A stretch of 64,000 nucleotides of DNA from Cervus elaphus (lineage: Eukaryota > Chordata > Mammalia > Artiodactyla > Cervidae), in the NCBI RefSeq assembly GCF_910594005.1, contig NC_057835.1, positions 50,244,001 through 50,308,000 of the forward strand, read 5' to 3'. Shown here one piece after another: positions 1-10,165 of the stretch. Under the pieces are notes generated by a model, which was not told the origin of the DNA, did no database searches, and worked only from the letters and a program-made list of their open reading frames with translations. A program made the translations under genes and the position numbers. The first letter of the stretch is position 1. Each line of letters starts with the position of its first letter.

Positions 1-222
1 CCGCGCTGTGTTTCCTCCCATTGCAGCGAGCAGGGGGCCTCTCTTGCTGCAGACACAGGCTCTAGGGTGTGCGGGCTTCAGTCATTGCCGGGTGTGGGCT
101 TGGGAGCTGTGGCGCATGGGCTTAGTTGCTCTGTGACATGTGGAATCCTTCTGGACCAGGGATCAAACCCGTGTCCCTGCATTGGCAGGTGGACTCCCAG
201 ACACCGGACCACCAGGAAGTCT
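1..222 (-). mobile_element. CHR-1-type SINE, 5' end of window truncates it
   Basis: Antisense copy of the long cetartiodactyl CHR SINE. Successive 'gggctt...' blocks run into a tRNA-like part (GGGATCAAACCC box-B complement near 160-172) and end at CCACCAGGAAGTC. The tRNA-like head lies at the right, so the element runs right to left, and its tail is cut by the window edge. The two short frames at 67-387 and 78-290 arise mostly from it. CHR-1 versus CHR-2 is judged by the extra tail length. Confidence 0.75.
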
Positions 223-537
223 CTCCTATCTAGATTAGTGTCCCCCTGCTCCCCAGCAATTTGTGGGTACCACTGCTCTGTTCCTGCCATCTATGCTGGT
301 TGCTTGGAAGTCCTCCAGAGGGTCAGTTCTTGCTCATTTGTGTGTACTCTGTATCTTCTCTCTGCCCCTTGTGAGATGATTCCCTGATCCTTCATGTCCT
401 GCCAGTCTGGATTTATTTTTATGTTATCAGAAGGCATTATTGCTCTGAGAACTCACTGTGTTTCACTTTGGGATTCTCAGCAAATGTCATTTCAGATGTT
501 GCTTCTTTGCCAGTGCCTATGTTCTCTACTTTGTGGA

Positions 538-752
538 AGTGAAGTGAAGTCAAAGTCTCTCAGTTGTGTCCAACTCTTTGCGATCCCATGGACTATAGCC
601 TGCCAGGCTTCTCTGTCCATGGGATTCTCCAGGCAAGAATACCAGAGTGGGTTGCCATGCCCTTCTCTAGGGGATCTTCCTGACCCAGGGATCAAACCCA
701 GGTCTCCAGCATCTCAGGCAGATTCTTTACAGTTGAGCTACCTGGGAAGCCC
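538..752 (-). mobile_element. Bov-tA SINE with perfect 12-bp target-site duplication
   Basis: Complete antisense Bov-tA. It carries the complements of the BovB-like tail (GACTATAGCCTGCCAGGC), the mid-part (AAGAATACCAGAGTGGG) and the tRNA-like head ending CCTGGGAAGCCC. The flanks are a perfect direct repeat, CTACTTTGTGGA, at 526-537 and 753-764, which fixes both boundaries and shows L1-type target-primed insertion. Confidence 0.95.
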
Positions 753-772
753 CTACTTTGTGGACTGCTATT

Positions 773-813
773 AAATACTGGAGACTCAAAAAAAGAAAAA
801 ATACTGGAGACTC
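773..813 (+). repeat. Poly(A)-only insertion between 15-bp direct repeats
   Basis: AAATACTGGAGACTC occurs at 773-787 and again at 799-813. Between them is only an 11-base A-rich tract (all A except one G). The bottom strand at the left junction reads ATTT/AA, close to the L1 endonuclease consensus TTTT/AA. The likeliest reading is retrotransposition so 5'-truncated that only the tail was inserted. Confidence 0.8.
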
Positions 814-1407
814 TCATTCTCTTTTCAAAATCTCTTAGTTGTCCTAATTAAAAAAAAAGAAAACATTTTGTCTTTCTGTGTCATCTTCTAGGTGACTTCC
901 TCAAGACCGTCTTCTAATGAATGAATTCTCTCTTCGACTAGGAAGAGTCCAAGATTTATCCTGTCATGGCATTTTTATTTCAGTGACCACAATTTTAATT
1001 TTTTTAGGCTTAATTGATCTTTTTTCATAGCTTCTTACTCTTTTTTTGACTTCCGGCTGCTTACTGGGTCCTTATACATTTTTAATGGACATGTTGGCTT
1101 CCATTTTCTTCTCTAATGTACTTCAATTTAAAGTCTTTGATATTTCTATAAAATCATTTTCATACTGGAGTACATTTGTGTTCAAGTTATTTATCTGTTG
1201 GCTATCATTTTTGGCATTGTATTTCTCCACGCACTTTGAAAAATCTTTTTCTCTGCTCTTTCTGAATAGAGGGGATTTTAGTTTTGTTTATTTCTGTCTC
1301 GTGGTGTGGCAGTTTCCTTCGTTCATTTCTTTGAGTCCCCCAGCCATAGCCAGGCCTGATGAAGGCAGATGGATGGATTCCTGCCTCATGGTGTTTTGTG
1401 AGTAAAA

Positions 1408-1795
1408 CCTAATAAGATATGTTAGAATCCTAGCCCTGGTTCCTGTGAGTGTGATCTTACTTGGAAATAAGGTCTTTGCAGATGTAATCAAGTTGAGGTC
1501 ATCTAGTAGCTGTTGTTTTGTTAGAGAGAGGCAGATTTAGACACAGACCCACTCACAAGAGAAAATAATTATGTGAAGATGGAGGCAGAGAATGGAGTTA
1601 TACCACCATAAACCAAGGGACTTCAGGGGCCACTAGAAGCTGGAGCGGGGAGGAAAGAGTCTTTCCCAGGGCTTTCAGAGGTAGCAGACTCTGCTGACAC
1701 CTTGGATGTCTAGCCTCCAACACCGTGAGAGAATACATTTCTGTTGGTTTAAGCCACCCCAGGTGATACTTCGTTATGACAGCCCTAGGACACTG
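1408..1795 (+). mobile_element. MLT1-type LTR (MaLR, ERVL class)
   Basis: Diverged sense-orientation mammalian MaLR LTR. Visible landmarks are GGTCTTTGCAGATGTAATCAAG (split here as GGTCTTTGCAGATG then TAATCAAG), AAGATGGAGGCAGAGA, the end block CTAGCCTCCAACACCGTGAGAG followed by a degenerate polyadenylation motif (AATACATTTCTG), and TTAAGCCACC. It shows old-repeat divergence and has no internal ERV sequence, so it is a solo LTR. Confidence 0.75.
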
Positions 1796-2420
1796 GGTTA
1801 TTTTTGGGGTGACGTTGGCAGTGTTGTGGTTCCATCGCAGGGGCAGAGGGGAGGTGAGTTGGCCGCTGCTTCTTCCAGCCTTCTTGGACTCACGTTTATG
1901 GATATGCACTTGCTCCAGAGTTTGGCTTGAACTGTTGTTACTTGTGTGCCTCCTCTAGAGTGAAGAAATTGAGAGAAGCCACTCGATCCATCCCTGACAT
2001 CAAGCAGTGAGCCTGACTTGTGGTCCCATCCCCCTCTACCCCTAAGGAGACAAACCTCTACCTACTGCTGCCTTGTTTGAACCTGAATCCCCAAGACCTA
2101 GGATTTCAGTCCCTCCTAGGACTGCATTTTGCATTTCTGTCCCATCTGTAGTCCACAGATATACAGATGTCTTTATCTTGTTTTTGAAGCATCTCTGCCT
2201 TCTTGATTTTCCTTTCGTATATTTTATTAATCATTTTGTACATTTAGAGCACAGGGCATGATGAATGGACTTACCATGGCATCTTGACCAGAAATCTTGT
2301 CTTTAATGCGTAGATTTTAGTCCTTAATAAATACACATCATTGGTTTTTGTCTATTTGACAAAGATAACATTAGTGTAGTTCCCTGTTATTATAAACTCT
2401 TTATAAACATGATATTTCTT
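1796..2420. other. Unique non-coding sequence
   Basis: No repeat that I can name and no plausible exon. The short frames at 1776-1958 and 2073-2261 have no homology that I recognise. Confidence 0.4.
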
Positions 2421-2541
2421 CTTTTTGTCTTTTGGCCATGCCATGCATCATGTGGGTTCTTAGTTCCCCAGTCAGGGATTGAACCCACGCCCCCTGCATT
2501 GGAAGAATGAAGTCTTGGCCAATGGACTGTGAGAGAAGTCC
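2421..2541 (-). mobile_element. CHR-2-type SINE
   Basis: Antisense copy. GGCCATGCCATGCATCATG is followed by GGGATTGAACCCACG (box-B complement), CCCCTGCATTGG, and a decayed end (GTGAGAGAAGTCC). CHR-2 elements are tRNA-derived SINEs of the cetartiodactyl lineage, older than Bov-tA. Confidence 0.8.
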
Positions 2542-3545
2542 AGAACATAGTGTTTAATGCCTGTGTAATATTCCATCAAATGGAAGAGGCGCAGTTCTTT
2601 AGGGAGATACTCTGTGGTAATAAAAACATTTGCCATAAAAAAACAGCTTAAAGAATCATTATAAGCATCTTAAAGCTGGAGGTGTTGGAATGCCACGTGG
2701 CCTCTTTGGTGTTTGAGGCAGAGAGCAGGCAGTAAAGTTGAGTGACTAACTTAAGAGAAGTGTTTCTACTTATGTTCTAAATTCCCTGAGCAAGGAACAT
2801 TTGTTTAAGGGAGGCTTCACCATCCACTGAGCGGTGTGAGTGGCTTCCGTGGAATTTCATTTGGTTTCTGAATATAGCCTCAGGTTATGTGCTGTGAAGA
2901 TAGTTTTGACATTTTAAGTGATGGTAACTTGAAATCAAAAACATTTTCCACTGTAGGTGGGAACCAGGCAACAAACAACTGCCGTCTCCCACAATAGCCA
3001 GGATTCAGGGTTTGATGCTCAGAACTCTCTCCTGAGATTCTAACAGAGCGCCCTTGTGGGACTCCTTTGCCTCATCCTTCTTGAAAAGGGCACTGAAAGC
3101 GCTTGTTTGTGTCTGGGAGAGCAATGTGAGTTTCCATCCTCCTCACAAGAGCAACTGCCCTGGAAATGAGCGGGACTCCCCAGCATGCTGAACCCTCTTC
3201 ATAAAAAGAAAAAAAAAAGATGAATTTATGAAATGTTGCACCAATAAGGGGTTTTATTGAATTGTACTGTTACCTGTTAGCTGAGAACAATTTCAGTATC
3301 TGAAGTCACAGTATTGCAAGGGTTGATGGGGACTTAGTTGTACTTAGACCAGTTCTTATTTGATTCTTCAATATCTTCTACAACATTCCCCAGAAGTGGT
3401 CATCAAACATTTGCACGAATATCTTCAGCTATAGGGAAACATTACTTACAGCGGCAGCATATTCCACTGTTGGACATCCATAATTACTAGAAAATTCTCT
3501 ATGTTGAGTAAAGGGCTGTTTTCCCCATTGTCTCTGTATGTAGCC
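2542..3545. other. Unique non-coding sequence
   Basis: No gene or recognisable repeat, apart from A-rich tracts near 2636 and 3206. Confidence 0.4.
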
Positions 3546-3760
3546 ACGTGGGTGCCTGCTCAGTCGCTTCAGCTGTCTCTGACTCTTTGCAGCCCCATGG
3601 ACTGTAGTCCGCCAGGCTCCTCTGCCCATGGGATTCTCCAGGCAAGAATACTGGAGTGGGTTGCCATGTCCTCCTCCAGGGGATCTTCCTGACCCAGAGA
3701 TTGAACTCGGCCTCCTACATTGCAGGTGGATTCTTTACTGTGAGCCACTGGAGAAGTCTA
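3546..3760 (-). mobile_element. Bov-tA SINE
   Basis: Antisense Bov-tA: CAGCCCCATGGACTGTAG, GGGATTCTCCAGGCAAG, TACTGGAGTGGGTTGCC, then the tRNA-like head ending near GAGCCACTGGAGAAGTC. The target-site duplication is no longer clear. Short frames at 3429-3692 are inside it. Confidence 0.92.
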
Positions 3761-4829
3761 GACTTTCTTCCATTCAGTAGCCTTTAACTTATCTAAAGAC
3801 AGTGGGTGTGGGCTCCTTGGACCCTCTTTTCTCCAGGTATTATAGTACATCTTTGTTTCTTCAAACATTTCTCCTGTTTCTATAACTTCAACTGAAGAGA
3901 TGATCCAGGTTGGGTCTGGAACTGAGGCCAGAGATGGTGTCTTAAAACACAGTGGAAAGCCAGACTTGCCAGAGTCATACAAGGGCCCATGAGTGACAAA
4001 ATAGAGTTTAAAACCAGAGACCATTAATTATGAAGCAGTTAGTGCCAGGGAGTTGCTAGAGAAGCAGGGAGAATTCTCTCTAAAGGAGAGTTTAGCCGAA
4101 GAGTGGAGTCTACCATTTAGGGGGATGGCAAGTAGCCGAGGTGAGTTCCAGATAAAAGGATTGGTTAAGGCACAGGCTTAGGCATCCAAGAGACCCTATA
4201 GAATCAGAGCAGGGGGATTTTTCTTTCTGGAGGCCAGACAAGATCCCACAACCCAAGAGAACAGCTCTACCTTGTGTTACTTGTCTGGCCTGCTTCTAAA
4301 TGGGAAACACATATGGCCTTTGATAATATGAGATGGCTTTGTGGCTCTTCACCATCCTCTGCTTTCTCCAGAGGACAGCCTGAGTCTAAGTCACTTTGAT
4401 TCACATCTAGCAAACAGCCTGTAAAAGAACATTTTGCCTTCTGCCAACAGCTGCTGTGAATACCGGAGCCTAAATCTGTGGTTTATTGAAGAACAGCTAG
4501 AGATCGTTTTTATCGGCAGATTCATATCTCCCAGCTCCTTCCACCCTTACCTACGTCATAAACACAGGTCCTAGAGAGATGTGGTCTGAAAGAATCTAAA
4601 GCTCTTACCTTTCAGTTCGAAACAGAATTTTCTCCTGGTTAAAACCTCATGTTTTTGCAATTCAGCTCAGTTTCCTTCAAATTGAGGCCTGTGGATTTAG
4701 GCTACAATTGGAACTTCTCTCAATATCCATTTTCGGGTTGAATTTGCTCAGATCATGAACTAAAGAATGCACGTTTGCAATTTTGCCATAATGAGTCTGT
4801 CCATCTGCTGGGCACTCAGGTAGTTCTGG
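3761..4829. other. Unique non-coding sequence
   Basis: No gene call. The 88-codon minus frame at 3758-4024 starts at the SINE border and has no domain that I recognise. Confidence 0.4.
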
Positions 4830-4990
4830 ACTAAAACTCTGACTTCCAGCCAGTGGACTGGTTTTGGGTGAGTTCTCTAATCTCTTTAAGTCTCAGTTTG
4901 CTTATCTGTAAAATAGGAATAATCATGTCCTATGGGATTTAAGTGAACAGATGTGTAATATGTTATACAATACCTGGCACAGATTACATG
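4830..4990 (+). mobile_element. MIR SINE relic
   Basis: Sense MIR core and tail landmarks: TCTCAGTTTGCTTATCTG, TAAAATAGGAATAATCATG, then TACCTGGCACAGA. It has the divergence expected of a pan-mammalian element. Confidence 0.7.
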
Positions 4991-5234
4991 CTTTATATGT
5001 GTAGATCTTAAATTCTAGCCCAGTCACAATAGTTTACACATAAAAATGAATATTTATTAGGTAATAAGTAAATGAATATCCTTCCTGACCAGCACCCATG
5101 ATGAAAGCTGCACATCTATTGACCAAAAATGTCTATAATACTGTGAAAATGATTTATCCAGATTACAAGACCAGTCAATGTAAATGAATTGGTCTCTCTA
5201 AATTAAAATTACCTGTTAATAGTAACATCATTAA

Positions 5235-5440
5235 CTGAGAGACTTCTAAGTGATAGGAACTCTTCTAAATGCATATAAATATTATCTTCAGTTCTCACAA
5301 CATACCTATGAGGTTGGTATTATTATCCTTTCTGAAGAAGAAGTAAGCTCAGTGAAGTTAAGTAACTTTCCCAAAGGATAAAAAACTAGAAAGTAAAGTA
5401 GCTGAGTTTGCATTTGAATCCAGATCTAACTTCAAAACCT
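5235..5440 (-). mobile_element. MIR SINE relic
   Basis: Antisense MIR: CTCACAACATACCTATGAGG, TTGGTATTATTATCC, AGTTAAGTAACTTTCCCAAA, GCATTTGAATCCAGATCT. The order matches the reverse of MIR. Confidence 0.7.
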
Positions 5441-6665
5441 CTTTTAAATCTCATGGAATGGATCTGTGGGAAAGATTTGAGGTTTGTGTTTAGGTTGCTT
5501 ATTTCTAAAAGAGTGTGCCTTCTAGAGAAGAGGCTCCCTGGACCATGGGACCAGCAATGCTGGCTTCCAGGGTTAAGAAACGGTAAGGGCCAGGAGAAGA
5601 TGGACCGGGCTGGGGGGTGGGGTGGGTGGATACCAGTTAGAGTCGGTGCAGAATGGCCTCGAAGCAGGTGAGAGAGAGCTTGTGAGTGTTCAGAATACTT
5701 CTGTACTCCATTGTGAAAGGAGAACCAGCATCAGTCAGGTATCTACAGAAGCTGTCGTAGGACCTGAGCCACCAGCATGCATAAAACCCCATAAAAGGTG
5801 GAGTCTTTGTGTTCATGCTGTGAACTGTGCATGGTCTAGAAAGAGCACCCAGTAAACATTTGGGTGTACCAACAATTGATTAAAAACATTTATTCTAATG
5901 CTTTGATTCTGAAATGGAATAAGTACCTGTTCCAAGACAAAGGGCTCCAGTGCTCTTTGCCCTCTGTTGTAGGCACCCTTCTTAATACTATTGAGGAAGA
6001 TAAAGAAGTAATGAGTGGTACCCATGCTGGCTTCAAGCAGAAACATCATGTGGGTATGATGTTTACCTTTACCATCTCCTTGTTAAGTTGCAGTTTTTAA
6101 GACAGGCCTTTATAAGGTTGTTTATTTCCTGTCGAATCCTTGGCCTCCACAGTAGGAAAATCAAAACCAAAAATCAATCCCTTAATGCAGTGTATGAATT
6201 TAAGTCTTTAAATGGGAGCGGAGTGTTCTTTACTGAAGTTGGAAGTGATTCAGTCGAACTGGTGAATCTTTACCAGCTGAGCCAAAAGGGAAGCTTAAGA
6301 AGACACGGAACAAGTTAAACATGTTGTGATGCATTTCTTCACTGGAGATTTCTGCACTTGTCCAAACTGTAGTTTAGAAACCCAGATATGTCTAATTACA
6401 TTAAGAATAGTCAAATTGCTTGTTAATTTCCAGAGTCTCTCTTTCTCTAGGCCACTAAGCATTGGCCACCATCTCTTAAACAGCATTTGTTTTTCATGTC
6501 CTTGGCCTGTCAGTGTTCTCATTTATGCCTCAGCTTGGTAGGTTTGGAGTGGGGTGGAAGGGAAAGCAGAGATAAAGGGCAGTTAGGTCACCTTTGACCC
6601 TTTCACTTTCAACCTGGGATCTTGTCTTTGTTATCAAATGGCTCATTCTAAGCAATATCTGAATG
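5441..6665. other. Unique non-coding sequence
   Basis: Contains several short frames (up to 87 codons at 5408-5671) with no recognisable domain, no convincing splice signals and no repeats that I can name. I read it as non-coding. Confidence 0.4.
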
Positions 6666-6666
6666 T

Positions 6667-6874
6667 TATTGTTTAGTCGCTCAGTCGTGTCCAACTGTTT
6701 GTGACCCCATGGATTGTAACCCACCAGGCCGCTTTGTCCGTGGGATTCTCCAGACAAGAATACTGGAGTGGGTTGCCAATTCCTACTGCAGGGGATCTTC
6801 CCACCTCAGGGATCAAACCCTCATCTCCTGCATTGCAGGCAGATTCTTGACCACTGAGCCACCAGGGAAGCCCA
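6667..6874 (-). mobile_element. Bov-tA SINE
   Basis: Antisense, full length: TTAGTCGCTCAGTCGTGTCC, GACCCCATGGATTGTAA, AGGGATCAAACCC (box-B complement), and end GAGCCACCAGGGAAGCCC. Confidence 0.95.
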
Positions 6875-8198
6875 GCACCTTAATACTTTAACCTAAATGT
6901 GTATTATAAATAGAAGAATTTTAAAAAAAATCTCTTTTGTTGTGTTTTTTAATAACAAAAGCCTTTTCCTTAATTTTTTTCATGCTCAACACACACTCGA
7001 TGGAGCAGACAATGTAAAACTTTTTTTTTTAAAACATTGTCCCAGGACATCACAAGACAGGGCAGCTTGTCACTGGTGTATATTTAACTAGCATATTAAT
7101 GAAGGGAAAATCCTCAGTATTATTGTGGTTAACCCTGTTCTTTAAAGCTTCACAGCACAAAGCAACATGTTTCACATTACTATTTACCCCCTCGAAGGAA
7201 ACAGTGGTTTTAAGGGGACATCGTGAGACCAATCTCATTATGTGCCACCAGGGCCGCTCACATATCTCTTGGAAATCGGAAATGCTTTAAAGGCGTCCAC
7301 ATATTTCCATGGTGAGAATTTCCATGTGCAGTGCTGCCAGACCCTGCTCTATTTACAGAATGAGATTAATGATTTACCAGAGATCTCTGTTAATTACTGA
7401 AACTAATAACTTACCACCTTTTTTAGATAGGCATGACAGTATGCCATCATGGATATTAGAAGCCTTCTGTCATCTACAGTTTTAGATGTTTCTATTTTTT
7501 TAAGAGCGGAACCTGAGTGTTCTTGTCTTTTATGACATCTGAGGCGCTCTGCCCAGAGAAGCTGGAGTTGGTGGATGGATGATCTCTTTGGGTGCTGAAG
7601 CAGAGCAGCAGAGGCTCTCAGGGCCCCACCTGCCCACACCCTCTGGCATTCACCTGTATTCCAAGAGGCTGGGGCATCTGTACTGGGGCATCTGTGTCTC
7701 TCTGCTTGGGGACTTTTTTTCTTCTGGCTTCAGAAGTCCTCTTGGGGTCTGGGGGGTAAGTTGAAAGTTCTAGGGAGCAGATTTCCCCAGAGGCAGCCTC
7801 AACCAATGAAGGAGGAATCAGTGGATAAAAGCCACAGCCTCCTTGCTCCTCAGTTAAGATAACTCTCAGGGAGAACCCTCACTGTCCACCAGGGTCCCCC
7901 ATGGGATCAAGCTCCAGATGCTGCCTCCCCATACAAAGCACTCTTTATACTTCTTCTCTTTCCCCACCCTAGTTCCCAGCTCATGACTGATGTTTTCCCA
8001 ACCACTCTCCTGGCACTTGAATCCCAGAATCTGTTTCCGAAGAAATCTAGAAATCATCAGGTACGTTTTCTGAAGTAATTTGGGGATTCAAGTAGAATGC
8101 ATTGGAGTTAGACCAAACCAGCCAGCCCAGATTGTCATGAAGAAACTCTATGACTCTGCTTTAAAAAAAACCAGACTATATTTTTGAGAGCATTTTTA
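6875..8198. other. Unique non-coding sequence
   Basis: A short poly(T) near 7021 and no identified gene. Small frames at 7403-7806 and 7866-8057 show no domain. Confidence 0.4.
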
Positions 8199-8388
8199 GA
8201 TTCCCTAGTGGCTCAGATGGTAAAGAATCCATCTGCCATGTAGGAGACCTGGGTTGGGAAGATCCCCTGGAGAAGGGAATGGCAACCCTCTGCAGTATTC
8301 TTGCCTGGAGAGTTCCATGGAATGGCAGGCTACAGTCCATGGGGTCGCAAAGAGTCCGACACAGCTGAGTGACTAACACTTTCACTTT
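8199..8388 (+). mobile_element. Bov-tA SINE
   Basis: Sense copy. GATTCCCTAGTGGCTCAG (head, box A region) is followed by GAGACCTGGGTTGGGAAG, CCCTGGAGAAGGGAATGG, CAGTCCATGGGGTCGC, and tail GAGTGACTAACACTTTCAC. Confidence 0.93.
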
Positions 8389-8593
8389 TCATATTTTAGG
8401 TTCACAGAAAGATTGCACTGAAAGTAGTCTCCCCACTCTCTATAGCCTGCGTCCGAGCAGCCCATTTGTAACAATCAGTGAACCTACATTAGTTTTTCCT
8501 CCTGACCCAAAGTCCAGAGTTTACCTCCAGGTTCACTCTTGGTGTTTTGTCCATTCTGTGGATTTGGACGAACGTATGACAACCTGTGTTGCT
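8389..8593. other. Unique spacer between two Bov-tA SINEs
   Basis: About 200 bp of non-repetitive sequence with no gene signal. Confidence 0.4.
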
Positions 8594-8790
8594 ACTGGTA
8601 AAGAATACGGCTGCCAAAGCAGGAGACGCAGGAGACCAGGTCCGATCCCTGGGTCAGAAAGATTCCCTGGAGGAGGGCATGGCAACACACTCCAGTATTC
8701 TTGCTGGAGAATCCCCATGGACAGAGGAGCCTGGCGGGCTGCAGTCCATGGGGCTGCAAAGAGTCAGACATGACTGAGCGACTGAACATG
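8594..8790 (+). mobile_element. Bov-tA SINE, 5' truncated
   Basis: Sense copy starting at CTACTGGTAAAGAATACGG, so the first part of the tRNA-like head and box A are missing. It continues GATCCCTGGGTCAG, AACACACTCCAGTATTCTTG, and ends TGACTGAGCGACTGAAC. The 134-codon frame at 8369-8773 reads through it and is not a gene. Confidence 0.93.
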
Positions 8791-8918
8791 CACATGTGTG
8801 CCAACCTGCATCCACCATCCTCTTTGCTTCTCCTTAAGGACTGAAACCATGTTCTTTTTCAAACCCTAAATTCATGTTTAAATTTCACTCCTTTAGCTTT
8901 CCATTCTGAGCTGCTGCC

Positions 8919-9302
8919 GAGTTGGGAGTATCTGGTGGTAATTTGCCGCATTTCCTCTGCGTGGCAGTGGAGGGAAGCCATCCCTCAGCAGGTCGTTGGG
9001 GGCGGCTGTGCATACCTAAAGGTGGAGGGGTCGTCTCTGACTTGGGATCTTCAGTTGAAATGGGCTATGTAAATATTATCTATTATTATTGCTAATCATG
9101 ACCCGCAGCTGTAACGGCGATGGAGCGTGTGCACAGTGAGTCCCAGATGCGAGCCTCCCGGGCCCTTGTGCTCAACCGTGATGTGACCTGCAGTGAACTT
9201 GTCTTGTCGGACCGCATTCCCACTCGGGAACGAAATCTCTGTTGCTCAGAAATGGTGGCCCGTTGTGCTTTATTGCAACTCAGTCCTCATTTGCACTTCC
9301 GA
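8919..9302. other. CpG-dense, repeat-free patch (candidate conserved or regulatory element)
   Basis: I count 19 CpG dinucleotides in about 384 bp, against a much lower density in the unique DNA on either side. I recognise no repeat here. A 79-codon plus frame (9120-9359) runs through it but ends in low-complexity T-rich sequence and shows no domain. This could be a small CpG island, an unannotated exon or promoter, or a conserved enhancer. The sequence alone does not decide. Confidence 0.45.
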
Positions 9303-9780
9303 GAAGTTTCCTCCCCTCTTTTTTTTTTTTTTAATGTAGAATGGAATAATCAGCTATAGTTCTTAGTGGGAGGTCCCCTGTGTTCTGCCCTAGATTTTCA
9401 ATCTGGCTGTCAGGCCAAACCAGATTGCACATGGGGAGAGGCTTGTTTTTTTTGTTTGTTTGATTGATTGATTGGTTTTGTTTTTTGGTTTTGGAAGCGG
9501 GGGGTGTTGGCACTTTTCTTTCTCTTTTTCTCCCCCTGCCCTTTCCTTTTCATCTTTTCTCAATCACAGTGCTTGCAGCTGCAGCTTCAAAACCTGTACA
9601 TCCTCCCTGCTGGTCTACAAGCAATGAATTATCTCCCTGGGTTGAAGGAGAAAGTGACTGCCTGGGACCAGCTTAGTATCTCAGCAAGTTTAGTTTCCCA
9701 GTCTGTTCCTGTTCATGGTTTTTGGGAGCATTGCGGAGTTACAGATCTCTCTGTCTCATTTCCTCTTAAAAGTCCCTCTA
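9303..9780. other. Unique sequence with poly(T) and a (TGAT)n tract
   Basis: T-run at about 9319-9332 and a short GATT/TGAT tandem tract at about 9459-9476. No gene: the frames at 9464-9881 are low-complexity and then enter a SINE. Confidence 0.5.
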
Positions 9781-9905
9781 GGGACTTTCCTGGTGGTCCA
9801 TTGTTTAAGACTTCACCATCCAATGCAGGGGGTGTGAGTTCGATCCCTGGTCGGGAAGCTAAGATCCTACATATCTTGTGACCAAAAATCCAAAGCAAAA
9901 GACAG
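9781..9905 (+). mobile_element. CHR-2-type SINE
   Basis: Sense copy: GGGACTTTCCTGGTGGTCC, AGACTTCACCATCCAATG, GAGTTCGATCCCTGGTCGG (box B), and tail with ACCAAAAATCCAAAGCAAAA. This is the only CHR-2 in the window on the plus strand. Confidence 0.85.
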
Positions 9906-10049
9906 AAGCAATGTTGTCAATGTCTCAATGTTTAAATAGAGATTTAAAAAATAGTCCACATCAAAAAATCTTTTTAAAAGAGTCCCTATATATTTTATTG
10001 AAAGCAATTTTGATCGGGTAAGATTGTGTTTGTAGATTAGTTTATCTTA

Positions 10050-10165
10050 TCAAACATCCACCTGCCTTACTGATGGTAGGGGCCACCTCTCTGTGTCCAG
10101 CACCCTGCCTGGCACTTGGGGAGGGCTCAGCAAATTCTTATGTTGAAAGATCTAATGAACGAAAA
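10050..10165 (+). mobile_element. L2 LINE 3'-end relic
   Basis: Diverged L2 3' end: GTGTCCAGCACCCTGCCTGG, CACTTGG, then CTCAGCAAATTCTTATGTTG with a degenerate repeat of AATGAACGAA. It is followed at about 10200-10310 by a weak antisense MIR-like stretch. Confidence 0.5.

Larger units (their letters stand above)
223..1407. other. Non-coding stretch, possible very old L1 antisense relic, split by a SINE
   Basis: No gene is visible. The T-rich part at about 880-1260 (CTTCCTCAAGACCG, AATTCTCTCTTCGACT) faintly recalls the antisense of old mammalian L1 sequence, but the match is weak. A Bov-tA SINE (538-752) and a tail-only insertion (773-813) lie within. The 119-codon frame at 1046-1405 has no recognisable domain. 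Confidence 0.3.

Noticed and set aside
1046..1405. A 119-codon plus frame rich in hydrophobic residues
   Set aside because: Phe/Leu/Ser richness follows from T-rich DNA. No signal, domain or splice context.
8369..8773. A 134-codon plus frame
   Set aside because: Its second half reads through a Bov-tA SINE.
9120..9359. A 79-codon frame in the CpG-dense patch as a coding exon
   Set aside because: It ends in a run of Phe from poly(T), with no convincing splice sites. The patch is kept as a candidate regulatory element only.
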